A stretch of 64,000 nt of DNA from CAZBEL01 sp964628055 (GTDB lineage Bacteria > Fidelibacterota > Marinisomatia > Marinisomatales > TCS56). The stretch covers positions 14,281 to 78,280 of the forward strand of contig CAZVNL010000005.1 in the NCBI GenBank assembly GCA_964628055.1, read 5' to 3'. Below are positions 35,762 to 44,198 of the stretch, in pieces; the stretch's first letter is position 1; every line of letters begins with the position of its first letter. A program made the translations under genes and the position numbers. The notes under the pieces are model-generated. The model saw only the letters and a program-made list of their open reading frames with translations. It did not search any database and was not told the origin of the DNA.

Positions 35762-36568
35762 ATGCTCATTGTCCGGTTCATTCCTCCCAATTCCCAGACC
35801 TACCAACGACTAGCTAAAATTTCCCGAGCTTTCGACGGCTTAAGGTCCTGGAAACCGCTGCAATGGTTTACCGTCTGGATTTTATTCAGCGCTGGATTGA
35901 GCGCCCAGGAAGCCTCCGTGACTCCCTTTATCTTTTGGGACCTTTCCTCTTGGCCGATGGGGTTGGGATCGCTGTTAATTATTACCCTCCTTTATGGTTT
36001 TTTCGTTGGCAAACCAGGAAGGATGGTCTTTGATCGTAAAGCTCTCCAGGTGCAAAACCTGCTGAAACACTTCATTTTCGCTGAAGGTCTTTTCCTCCTA
36101 GGGTGGGGGGTGCATATCAATACTTGGGGACAGGCGCTTGTAACCAGTATTCCTTACGCGTGTGGGTATTTTGCCGCACTTTTAGTGTATGCGCTGCCCA
36201 TCGTCACTATTCCGGCCCCTGACGATAACCCTGAACAATCATGGCTGTCGAAACGCGTGTCTCACGGTTTACTGGCCCTGTTATTGGTCTTGGTGGCCGC
36301 TGCGTGGGGATACATTTATCAAGACCCTGTCATCAGCACGGCAGCGGCTGTGTATGCCCCCTTCTTGCTTGTCCTCATCGTTTTTCCAGCTCATGTTCGC
36401 CATGTACAGCGGGCCCGGTTTTATGCTCTTTTTCTCTTGGCCTTCTTTATTTCCATGCGTCTCCCCTGGCTTTTCATACCTACCATCCTTTTATTTTTCA
36501 GCTTACGGTATTACTTCTATTTCCACCATCAAGTGGTCTACCCTACGTTTGGGGTTAACTATGATTGA
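35762..36568 (+). CDS. Polytopic membrane protein, unknown function
   Basis: 268 aa with seven or eight hydrophobic segments (about residues 36-50, 65-85, 102-120, 128-155, 170-190, 195-217 and 220-255). No family is recognised and no catalytic motif stands out. Conserved-looking features are 'VFDRKALQVQNLLKHFIFAEG', a Trp/Gly-rich helix, and a Tyr/His-rich end ('RYYFYFHHQVVYP'). It lies between a Na+ symporter (one base upstream) and a ferredoxin whose start it overlaps by 8 nt, followed by the geranylgeranyl-reductase-like protein. A role in lipid or quinone chemistry with the ferredoxin-flavoprotein pair is possible, but rests on position only. Confidence 0.65.
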   Translation: MLIVRFIPPNSQTYQRLAKISRAFDGLRSWKPLQWFTVWILFSAGLSAQEASVTPFIFWDLSSWPMGLGSLLIITLLYGFFVGKPGRMVFDRKALQVQNLLKHFIFAEGLFLLGWGVHINTWGQALVTSIPYACGYFAALLVYALPIVTIPAPDDNPEQSWLSKRVSHGLLALLLVLVAAAWGYIYQDPVISTAAAVYAPFLLVLIVFPAHVRHVQRARFYALFLLAFFISMRLPWLFIPTILLFFSLRYYFYFHHQVVYPTFGVNYD

Positions 36569-36749
36569 AGTCGTCGAGGACCAGTGCGACTTTTGCGGTT
36601 GTTGTGTAGGCCTGTGTCCCGTCGATAGCATCGAACTGCGAGAAGCAGAAATCCTGATTTTAGGAGCAATCTGCATTGATTGCGAGTTGTGCGTTTATAT
36701 CTGCCCCGTGGAAGCCTTAGTCCATGTGGAAGAACCAGCAGAAGTTTGA
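36561..36749 (+). CDS. Small 2[4Fe-4S] ferredoxin
   Basis: 62 aa from ATG 36561; the longer in-frame stretch upstream lies in the membrane-protein gene. Two clusters are bound by CxxCxxCxxxCP arrangements: 'CDFCGCCVGLCPVDSI' (residues ~9-24) and 'CIDCELCVYICPVEAL' (~38-53). All eight cysteines are present. It is a low-potential cytoplasmic electron carrier. It overlaps the membrane-protein gene by 8 nt and the flavoprotein gene by 26 nt, so the three are tightly coupled. A ferredoxin next to a geranylgeranyl reductase is a pairing known from archaea, where it is thought to supply electrons for double-bond reduction. Confidence 0.93.
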   Translation: MIEVVEDQCDFCGCCVGLCPVDSIELREAEILILGAICIDCELCVYICPVEALVHVEEPAEV

Positions 36750-37914
36750 TTGTATTGTTGTTGGTGGTGGTCCGGCGGGATGCACCTTTGCCCGGATCGC
36801 TGCCGAAGGGGGCCTCTCGGTCCTGGTGCTGGAGAAGGATCGGGAGATTGGCGTTCCGGTACGTTGTGGCGAGGCCGTGAGTGATGAAGGTTTGCGCCTA
36901 TTCGTTGAGCCGCGGGAGCGCTGGATTAAAGCGACCATTACACGAATAAAGTTAGTGGCTCCGAATGAAACAACCGTGGAGTTTGACCTGGGGAAGAAGG
37001 GGTACATCCTGGATCGGAAGGTATTTGACCGTGATCTGGCCCGCTATGCGGCCCAAGCAGGAGCCACCATCGTTACCAAGGCATACGTGGATAGTCTCTG
37101 GCGGGAGAGAGACCGGATAGTGGGTGTGACGGGTAATTATTTAGGAGCGCGATTCCAGGTAAAGGGGAGTCTCGTAATCGGCGCTGATGGTGTGGAGAGC
37201 CGTGTGGGGCGCTGGGCCGGACTGCCCACCCACACGAAGCTGAAAGATATGGAATCCGCCATCCAGAAAACGGTAGTTGGAATTACCGTTAATGAGCATA
37301 TGTTTGAGTTTTACCTTTCGCGTAACTGGGCGCCCGGTGGGTATTTATGGATATTTCCAAAAGGGAAACATGAAGCCAATATAGGCCTGGGAATTTCAGG
37401 GTTATATGCCAAGGACGGCAAAGCCGCCCATCGTTATCTGGATGAATTCATCCATTGGAAATATCCCCAAGCCTCGGTTTTGACTACTGTCGCTGGCGGT
37501 GTTCCGGTAGCTCGGTCATTGAAACGAATGGTGGCGGATAACGTCATGTTGGTGGGAGATGCGGCTCGTACGGTGAACCCCATGACCGGAGGAGGGATCA
37601 TTTCCGGAATGCGTAGTGGTCAATTAGCCGCCGAGACCGCTTTGGGGGTTCTTAAGAAAAACCTACCACCCAATAAGGAAAATCTCGCACCCTATGAACA
37701 GAATTGGTACCAAATCGGTGGTAAGAACCACGAGCGGTATTATCGGTTGAAGGAAGCTATTTTTAAATACTCTGATGCAGACCTTAATCAGATTGCCGCT
37801 GCACTGGTAACCATTCCTGAAGCCGAACGTAGTCTCTATAAGTTATTTTCCAAAGCGGTCATGAAAAAGCCCTCCCTTTTATTGGTGGTGGGTCGACTGT
37901 TCGCCGGGTTTTAA
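36724..37914 (+). CDS. Geranylgeranyl reductase family FAD-dependent oxidoreductase
   Basis: 396 aa flavoprotein of the geranylgeranyl reductase (GGR) superfamily, which saturates isoprenoid chains of archaeal lipids, chlorophyll side chains or menaquinones. The FAD-binding Rossmann motif 'CIVVGGGPAGCTFARIAAEGG' starts the protein. 'PVRCGEAVSDEGL' is the archaeal-type GGR signature with a conserved Cys. 'GADGVESRVGRWAG' and 'LVGDAARTVNPMTGGGI' complete the FAD fold. The first codons overlap the ferredoxin gene by 26 nt, and its stop overlaps the helicase start by one base. The substrate is not known; polyprenyl chains from the synthase at 46618 or membrane lipids are candidates (inference). 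Confidence 0.87.
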   Translation: MWKNQQKFDCIVVGGGPAGCTFARIAAEGGLSVLVLEKDREIGVPVRCGEAVSDEGLRLFVEPRERWIKATITRIKLVAPNETTVEFDLGKKGYILDRKVFDRDLARYAAQAGATIVTKAYVDSLWRERDRIVGVTGNYLGARFQVKGSLVIGADGVESRVGRWAGLPTHTKLKDMESAIQKTVVGITVNEHMFEFYLSRNWAPGGYLWIFPKGKHEANIGLGISGLYAKDGKAAHRYLDEFIHWKYPQASVLTTVAGGVPVARSLKRMVADNVMLVGDAARTVNPMTGGGIISGMRSGQLAAETALGVLKKNLPPNKENLAPYEQNWYQIGGKNHERYYRLKEAIFKYSDADLNQIAAALVTIPEAERSLYKLFSKAVMKKPSLLLVVGRLFAGF

Positions 37915-40730
37915 TGGATCAACCGTCACTCCTCACCGCTCTTAATTTATCCACTTTTACCGTCCTGGATTTTGAAACCACCGGCTTAAACCCTACTAAT
38001 GATCGAATTATCGAACTGGCCGCCATTCGATTTGTGGGCGGGGAACCCGTCGACCGATTCGTTACCTTAATCAATCCCAGGGGTCCCATTGATCCCCTCA
38101 TCACCGACATTACTGGGATTACCGACGAGATGGTGGCGCAAGCCCCCAAAGAAAAGGAAATCGTAGATCGTCTACTTCAATTTTTAGGTGAAGCCCCGCT
38201 CGTCGCCCATAATATTCCCTTTGACTTTGCCTTTTTACAGTCTCTATGTCAACGCTATGGGAAAGAAGTCCCTGCGTGGGAATTGTATGATACCCTTCAA
38301 TTGAGTCGTACTTACTTGTTTTTCCAACCCGTTCATAACCTGGGTATGACCTCCGAATATTTCGATTTTTCTGCTCGCGGTTCCCACCGGGCCGAGACTG
38401 ATACGGAAAACTGTGGTCGTATTTTTCTATCTCTGATTAAAGAAGCCGCCAGTTATCCCTTAGAAGTCACGTCAAAGATATTGGAATTGATTCGTCCTTT
38501 TGATGTGCCCAATAAACAACTTTTTGTCCACCTGGCAAATCTGTTGATGAAACACGGGGATTTGAAACGGGGACTTCTACCTTCCACGATTAACAAAGGT
38601 TTGCTTCCGAACACATTTTATTCGGAGGGGTCAGGCTCCTTGGGGGATATCACCGCCGAAGAAGTTTTTGGTGCCAATGGTTTCTTAGACAAGGAATTGG
38701 AAGCCTTTGAAGAACGGGGGGCTCAAATTGAGTATTCCCATTTCGTAGAAAAAGTCCTGAACAGCGAGGGAGCGCGCGGGGTCGTGGAAGCGGGGACCGG
38801 TTTAGGCAAGTCTTTTGCTTACCTCTTTGCCTCTTTGAAGCATGCTTTCCAACAGGAAGGGGAGGGACCCGTCATCGTTTCTTGTTGTACCAAGCACCTC
38901 CAGGACCAACTTTTTTACCGGGATTTACCGGTGCTGGTGAAAGCCTTGGATATCCCTCTCCACGCGATCCTGTTGAAAGGGCGAAATAATTATATCTGTA
39001 AAACCCGTTTGGAGTGGCTCATTCGGGATGCCCGGAATTTGCTAAAGCCCCACGAGGTGGAAAGCCTTTTGCCGTTGTTGATTTGGTTGCAATGGACCCA
39101 AACGGGGGACCTTTCGGAATGCCCCGGTTTTTGGAATTCACGCCCGGTGCGGGTGGCCTCCTTGATCCAATGTGAACCAGGGTTTTGTACTACAACCTTG
39201 TGTGGACGGAATCAGGGATGCTTCTTCGGTCCCTTGCGCAAGATGATTTATCAGGCCGACTTGCTGGTGATAAACCACGCCTTGCTCCTTGCAGAAACGC
39301 ATACTGATGGTCTGCTACCCCCTCACAATGTAGTTGTGATTGATGAAGCCCATAACTTGATCGATGTGGCCTATCAACGGTTTACCTTGCGACTGGATGT
39401 TTATCAGTTTATAACGGTTCTCGATCGCATTAATCCAGCCAGTTCTCATTCTCTCCGTTGGAAACAGATTCTAAAGCCATTGGAAAAGTTGAATCCCGAC
39501 CTGGAAGACCTTGGCGAACGTTTACAAAAAAGGATTCAGCAAACGCTCACCTGTTCCCGGACATTTTACCAGGAATTAGGCGATCAAGTGAGGGGAAAAT
39601 TCAATCCCCAAGCACTCTATCCCCAAAAGGTGATCATCGAAGATTTGGTGGCCGAGTACGCTGGCGTACATGGTGAATTAAGTGCTTTGGAAAAAGCCTT
39701 GCTCAGTCTTTCTGGTGCCGTGGAACAGTTGTTAGGTAAACTAGCGAAACTCGATCCGGACAAGGAAGACTTCCCGGAATTGCATCAATTGTTCGAACAA
39801 GGGTTGGAGAATGTACAAGCGCTTACGCTCACGTTAGCCCTGTTGACCAGAGAACAAGATCCAGGCTGGGTTTACTGGCAGGAGGGTTCTTTTCAATTCC
39901 CCGCGCCTGGCAGAGAACGTTTCGATCTGGTGCTGAACGGGGCCCCTGTAGATGTGGCCCAAGAATTGTCTACCCAAATGTTCTCCCAGGACAAGCAATT
40001 TATCCTGACTTCGGCCACCCTTCGGGTAGGGAGTAGTTTCGACTATTTTCTGAACCGGACGGGGTTGACCCGGGTGGAAGGGAAAACGGTAGAAACAGCT
40101 TTTTTCCCCAGTCCCTTTCACTATGAAGACCAGGTTGCTTACTATCAATATGCCGGAACCAGTCAGAACGATCCCCATTTCATTGCGGATCTCATTTACC
40201 ACTGTCATACGCAGACCAACAAGCGAATTTTAGCTCTCTTCACTGCGCGCCATACCTTACGGAAGGTGTATCAAGCCCTGCGAGCCAAGCCGGGAGGGAG
40301 GGACCTGCCCCTGTTTGCGCAACTGTACGGTACTTCTCGCTACGCCTTGCTGAAAGGGCTCCGCCGGGTGGGAAATGGGATTTTGTTGGGAACCAACGCC
40401 TTTTGGGAAGGAATTGACCTGCCGGGCGAATTCCTGGAAATCTTGATTATTACCAAACTGCCCTTTGATGTTCCTACCGAGCCCATCGTGAAGGCCTACG
40501 GACAAATGTTGAACGAGGAGGGGCGCAATGCCTTCTTGGAATACGCTGTGCCGGAATGTATTATCCGCTTTCGGCAAGGGTTTGGTCGCTTGATTCGCAC
40601 GATCTACGATGAGGGGTGTTTCATTGTGCTGGATGGACGTGTTGTAAGCAAGCGATACGGTCGCCATTTTGCGGAAGCTATCCCTACGCGGATGCGCCTT
40701 TTTGAACATCCCACAGAATTAACCTGTTAG
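37914..40730 (+). CDS. dinG: DnaQ-like exonuclease / DinG-like helicase fusion
   Basis: 938 aa. The N-terminal DEDDh 3'-5' exonuclease (~residues 10-185) has 'VLDFETTGLNP', 'VAHNIPFDFAFL' and the final 'HRAETD'. The XPD/DinG-type superfamily 2 helicase follows: Walker A 'EAGTGLGKS' (~290), a cysteine cluster (YIC, then GFC, TLC and QGC at about 415-440) that would hold a 4Fe-4S cluster, and the DEAH box 'VVIDEAHNL' (~475). Motif VI is 'RFRQGFGRLIRT'. The exonuclease-helicase fusion is the form seen in Firmicutes DinG, in which the 4Fe-4S cluster is usually missing; here the cysteines are kept. It acts in DNA repair or R-loop removal. It ends the coupled run; hutH follows after 47 nt. Confidence 0.9.
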   Translation: MDQPSLLTALNLSTFTVLDFETTGLNPTNDRIIELAAIRFVGGEPVDRFVTLINPRGPIDPLITDITGITDEMVAQAPKEKEIVDRLLQFLGEAPLVAHNIPFDFAFLQSLCQRYGKEVPAWELYDTLQLSRTYLFFQPVHNLGMTSEYFDFSARGSHRAETDTENCGRIFLSLIKEAASYPLEVTSKILELIRPFDVPNKQLFVHLANLLMKHGDLKRGLLPSTINKGLLPNTFYSEGSGSLGDITAEEVFGANGFLDKELEAFEERGAQIEYSHFVEKVLNSEGARGVVEAGTGLGKSFAYLFASLKHAFQQEGEGPVIVSCCTKHLQDQLFYRDLPVLVKALDIPLHAILLKGRNNYICKTRLEWLIRDARNLLKPHEVESLLPLLIWLQWTQTGDLSECPGFWNSRPVRVASLIQCEPGFCTTTLCGRNQGCFFGPLRKMIYQADLLVINHALLLAETHTDGLLPPHNVVVIDEAHNLIDVAYQRFTLRLDVYQFITVLDRINPASSHSLRWKQILKPLEKLNPDLEDLGERLQKRIQQTLTCSRTFYQELGDQVRGKFNPQALYPQKVIIEDLVAEYAGVHGELSALEKALLSLSGAVEQLLGKLAKLDPDKEDFPELHQLFEQGLENVQALTLTLALLTREQDPGWVYWQEGSFQFPAPGRERFDLVLNGAPVDVAQELSTQMFSQDKQFILTSATLRVGSSFDYFLNRTGLTRVEGKTVETAFFPSPFHYEDQVAYYQYAGTSQNDPHFIADLIYHCHTQTNKRILALFTARHTLRKVYQALRAKPGGRDLPLFAQLYGTSRYALLKGLRRVGNGILLGTNAFWEGIDLPGEFLEILIITKLPFDVPTEPIVKAYGQMLNEEGRNAFLEYAVPECIIRFRQGFGRLIRTIYDEGCFIVLDGRVVSKRYGRHFAEAIPTRMRLFEHPTELTC

Positions 40731-40777
40731 CCGGGCAATGGCTTGCTGCACGTGAAGTTACGATTCTAAATTTCGTT

Positions 40778-42304
40778 ATGGCTGGCCTCCCACTTTCGGA
40801 TCGTACCTATACGCTGCGCGATTTTATTCCTTTTTTGCAAGGTCCCCAACCGGTTCACCTTACGCTAGCGGCACAGCGCCAGGTACGCGCTTCCCACGAA
40901 AATTTATCCCGGGCTTTGAAGACGGGTGTGCGAATATATGGTGTAACCACTGGGTTCGGCGATCTTAGTCAGGTGGATATTAATGCCCAGGATCAAAAAC
41001 GGTTACAGTTGAACCTGGTTCGTAGCCACGCGGCGGGTGTGGGTGAACCCCTGAAGGCGGATTTAACCCGTTTGGTGATGGTCCTAAAGACCATTACCTT
41101 ATTACGCGGCTATAGCGGTGTACGTTTAAAGGTATTAGATCAACTTGTTGACTTTTTAAACCACGATTTGTTACCGGTAATTCCCAGTCAGGGATCTGTT
41201 GGGGCCAGTGGTGATTTAGCGCCGTTGGCCCACCTGGCACTAGCGCTCATTGGGGAAGGGAAAGTGAGTCTTCAGGGACGGATATTGCCCAGCCTGGTCG
41301 CCTTGAAAGAGGTCGGTCTGACGCCCCTGACCCTGGAGCCTAAAGAAGGATTGAGTCTTATTAACGGTACCCAGGTCTCCACAGCCCTGGCTGTCAAAGC
41401 CCTGATCATCGCCCAACGGCTACTCCAGACGGCAGACATCGTGGGAGCCCTCTCCGTAGAAGGAAGCCTTTGCACCGCGGCTGTTTTTAATCCACGGATT
41501 CATACGCTGAAAAAGCACCCGGGGCAACAATTGGTGGCCAGAAACCTGTGGACTCTTCTGGAGGCCAGTGAAATTGTTCGTTCCCATAAGAGGTGCAACC
41601 GGGTCCAGGATCCGTACAGTTTTCGCTGTTTGCCACACTTGCATGGCACGGCTCGGGATGTCTTTACAGCGGTGGAAACGACGATTGTTCGAGAAATCAA
41701 CAGTGTCAGCGACAATCCGCTCATTTTAAAGGACGGGGAAGTAGTTACTGCGGGACATTTTCATGCCGAGCCGGTCGCCCAGGCGATGGATTATTTAACC
41801 ATTACCATTGCCGAAGTGGGGGCCATGTCCGAACGGCGCACCCATTTTTTTATGAAGGGCATTCCTCTGGCAGTGCCTCCCTTCGTGGCCTCCAACCCGG
41901 GACTGGAATCGGGCTATATGATGGCGCATGTTACCGCCGCGGCCCTGGCCACGGAAAACAAAACCCTCGCCCACCCGGCCAGCATCGATTCTTTACCAAC
42001 TTCCGCCGGGCAAGAAGACATTGTAAGCATGGCCCCTTGGGCAGGACGGAAGTGTCTACAAGTGTTGACCCATGTGGCTCAGATTTTAGCCATCGAATTG
42101 CTCGTTACCGCCGCGGCAATTGTTAAATTCCATTTGCCAAAGAAATGTGGTAAGGGCACAGCAGTTTTGATGAATGCAGTCCAGGAAGAAATCCACATTC
42201 CTCAGGGAGATGTGCCGCTTCAAGATACCATCCAACACTTGGCGGAGTTAATCCTCTCGGGGAAAATAGTTGAATCCGTAAGAAAAGCCATAAACTTGGA
42301 ATAA
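40778..42304 (+). CDS. hutH: Histidine ammonia-lyase
   Basis: 508 aa, the usual length. It removes ammonia from histidine to give urocanate. The self-forming MIO cofactor comes from Ala143-Ser144-Gly145 in 'GSVGASGDLAPLAHLAL'. Catalytic Tyr54 lies in 'YGVTTGFGDL', and 'VRSHAAGVG' carries the Ser-His pair typical of histidine-specific enzymes rather than Phe/Tyr lyases. 'NGTQVSTALAV' and 'SVSDNPL' are further signatures. No hutU, hutI or formiminoglutamate gene is nearby; guaB starts one base after the stop. Either the other hut genes lie elsewhere, or the enzyme feeds a separate use of urocanate. Confidence 0.93.
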   Translation: MAGLPLSDRTYTLRDFIPFLQGPQPVHLTLAAQRQVRASHENLSRALKTGVRIYGVTTGFGDLSQVDINAQDQKRLQLNLVRSHAAGVGEPLKADLTRLVMVLKTITLLRGYSGVRLKVLDQLVDFLNHDLLPVIPSQGSVGASGDLAPLAHLALALIGEGKVSLQGRILPSLVALKEVGLTPLTLEPKEGLSLINGTQVSTALAVKALIIAQRLLQTADIVGALSVEGSLCTAAVFNPRIHTLKKHPGQQLVARNLWTLLEASEIVRSHKRCNRVQDPYSFRCLPHLHGTARDVFTAVETTIVREINSVSDNPLILKDGEVVTAGHFHAEPVAQAMDYLTITIAEVGAMSERRTHFFMKGIPLAVPPFVASNPGLESGYMMAHVTAAALATENKTLAHPASIDSLPTSAGQEDIVSMAPWAGRKCLQVLTHVAQILAIELLVTAAAIVKFHLPKKCGKGTAVLMNAVQEEIHIPQGDVPLQDTIQHLAELILSGKIVESVRKAINLE

Positions 42305-42305
42305 T

Positions 42306-43778
42306 ATGAAAACCAGACCACCTTTTGAATTAGGCCTTACCTTCGACGATGTATTACTGGTCCCGCAGGAATCTCGCGTGCTTCCCCGGGAAGTTGTGTT
42401 AACCACCCATCTTACGCCTACCATCGAGCTGAACATCCCCATCCTCAGCGCAGCCATGGATACCGTGACGGAATATGAAATGGCCATAGCCCTGGCCCGA
42501 GAGGGAGGCCTGGGAATCATTCATAAAAATTTGTCGATCCCGGAACAAGCCCTCATGGTGGAGCGGGTTAAACGTTCAGAAAGTGGCATGATCATGAATC
42601 CCATCATCATGAGTCCAAAAGGAACTATTGCCAAGGCTCGGGGGCTCATGGATCGCTATCACATCAGCGGCTTACCGGTGGTGGATCAAGGGAAATTAGT
42701 GGGGATCATCACCAACCGGGATATTCGGTTTGAAAAAGATGCACAATTGTTGGTTCGTCACCGAATGACGAAAGATAATTTAGTGACTGTGCCCGTGGGG
42801 ACCACCCTGGAAAAAGCCAAGGAGATTCTACAGCAACATCGGATCGAGAAGCTTTTGGTAGTAAACGAGGATGGATCCCTGGCGGGGCTCATCACCGTGA
42901 AGGATATTCAAAAGAAGGAGGATTTCCCCCATGCTTGTAAGGACAGCCGGGGGCGTTTACGCGTGGGTGCAGCTGTAGGGGTCAGTGCCGATACGATGGA
43001 ACGGGCGCAGGCTTTAGCCGAAGCACACGTGGATGTGATCGTGATTGATACGGCGCATGGCCATTCGGCGGGTGTTTTGCGCACAGTTGCCGCGTTGCGA
43101 AAGCGTTTATCTGCGGAGGTGTGCATCATCGCTGGTAATGTGGCTACTGCCGCGGCCACCCGGGCCTTAATTGATTCGGGGGTGGATGCCGTGAAGGTGG
43201 GAATTGGAGCGGGCGCCAGTTGTACCACTCGTGTCATCGCCGGCGTGGGCATGCCCCAATTAACTTCCGTGATGAACTGTGTAGACGAGGCACAGAAAGC
43301 TAACATTCCTGTTATCGCGGATGGTGGTATTCGTTACAGTGGCGATATGGCTAAGGCCCTGGCGGCAGGGGCCCAGGTGGTAATGCTCGGTAGCCTCCTG
43401 GCGGGAATGGACGAGAGCCCGGGGGAGACTATTTTGTACGAGGGGCGTCAATATAAAGCGTATCGTGGCATGGGGTCTCTGGGGGCCATGCGTAGCGGGA
43501 GTGGTGACCGTTATTTTCAGGAAGGAGCTGAGCCCACCAAATTAGTCCCGGAAGGGATCGAAGGGATGGTCCCCTATCGGGGGGCGGTGCGGAATACGAT
43601 TCACCAGTTGTTAGGTGGTTTACGCGCGGCGATGGGATACTGCGGCGTGAAGACAATCCCCAAATTCCAACAACAGGCTGAATTTGTACAGATTACCGCC
43701 GCCGGGATAAAAGAAAGCCACCCCCACGAAGTACGGATCGTGAAGGAGGCGCCTAACTACCAGGTTTCAGAGCGGTAG
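42306..43778 (+). CDS. guaB: IMP dehydrogenase
   Basis: 490 aa, complete. It oxidises IMP to XMP with NAD+, the committed step of GMP synthesis. The TIM barrel starts with 'LTFDDVLLVPQES' and is interrupted by two CBS domains (~residues 95-205, 'ISGLPVVD' and 'IEKLLVVNEDGSLAGLIT'). The catalytic Cys306 lies in 'GIGAGASCTTR', a slight variant of the common GIGPGSICTTR. The flap 'YRGMGSLGAM' is present. It starts one base after hutH. Only 18 nt separate its stop from the convergent rpsT stop, with no room for a large terminator. Confidence 0.97.
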   Translation: MKTRPPFELGLTFDDVLLVPQESRVLPREVVLTTHLTPTIELNIPILSAAMDTVTEYEMAIALAREGGLGIIHKNLSIPEQALMVERVKRSESGMIMNPIIMSPKGTIAKARGLMDRYHISGLPVVDQGKLVGIITNRDIRFEKDAQLLVRHRMTKDNLVTVPVGTTLEKAKEILQQHRIEKLLVVNEDGSLAGLITVKDIQKKEDFPHACKDSRGRLRVGAAVGVSADTMERAQALAEAHVDVIVIDTAHGHSAGVLRTVAALRKRLSAEVCIIAGNVATAAATRALIDSGVDAVKVGIGAGASCTTRVIAGVGMPQLTSVMNCVDEAQKANIPVIADGGIRYSGDMAKALAAGAQVVMLGSLLAGMDESPGETILYEGRQYKAYRGMGSLGAMRSGSGDRYFQEGAEPTKLVPEGIEGMVPYRGAVRNTIHQLLGGLRAAMGYCGVKTIPKFQQQAEFVQITAAGIKESHPHEVRIVKEAPNYQVSER

Positions 43779-43796
43779 TTTATTCACGGGGAGGGG

Positions 43797-44063
43797 TTAA
43801 TTAGACTGGGATTGAAGGGTATTTAGATAGCGAGTGATCCGCGCCTTACGGCGGGCCGCAGTATTTTTGTGGACGTACCCTTTGCTGGCGGTTTTATCAA
43901 TAATTTTTACGGCTTGTTTATACAACGGTTCAGCGGTAGCGGCATCTTGGGCTTCTAAAACTTTTTTAACCGCTGTGCGCAGGGCCGAGATGTGCGCCGT
44001 ATTCCGAGCCCGCCGGGTCTCATCCTGCCGGTGCCGTTTGATCTGTTGGGGATGTCTATCCAT
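43797..44063 (-). CDS. rpsT: 30S ribosomal protein bS20
   Basis: 88 aa, basic and helical, typical of bS20, which binds 16S rRNA early in 30S assembly. Key regions are 'HPQQIKRHRQDETRRARN' at the N terminus and 'DKTASKGYVHKNTAARRKARIT' near the end. GAAGGA (44071-44076 on the complement) sits 8 nt before the ATG. It is a lone gene, divergent from the Crp/Fnr regulator and convergent with guaB. Confidence 0.96.
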   Translation of the reverse strand: MDRHPQQIKRHRQDETRRARNTAHISALRTAVKKVLEAQDAATAEPLYKQAVKIIDKTASKGYVHKNTAARRKARITRYLNTLQSQSN

Positions 44064-44152
44064 AAATTGTGTCCTTCAATTTCGGGGCGCAAAGTTATTC
44101 CCTATTCTTCGTAGAAGTCAATTGAAAATATCTGCCCAACCAAACCCTTAAA

Positions 44153-44179
44153 CCCTAATTCCAATTTGAAATATTAGGG
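44153..44179. promoter_or_regulatory. Inverted repeat upstream of the Crp/Fnr gene, possible operator
   Basis: CCCTAAT (44153-44159) and ATTAGGG (44173-44179) form a perfect 7-bp inverted repeat with a 13-nt centre, ending 19 nt before the regulator's ATG. It does not match an FNR or CRP consensus. It could be an operator for autoregulation or a small mRNA hairpin. Confidence 0.35.
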
Positions 44180-44198
44180 ATATGCTGTATTTTTTAAC

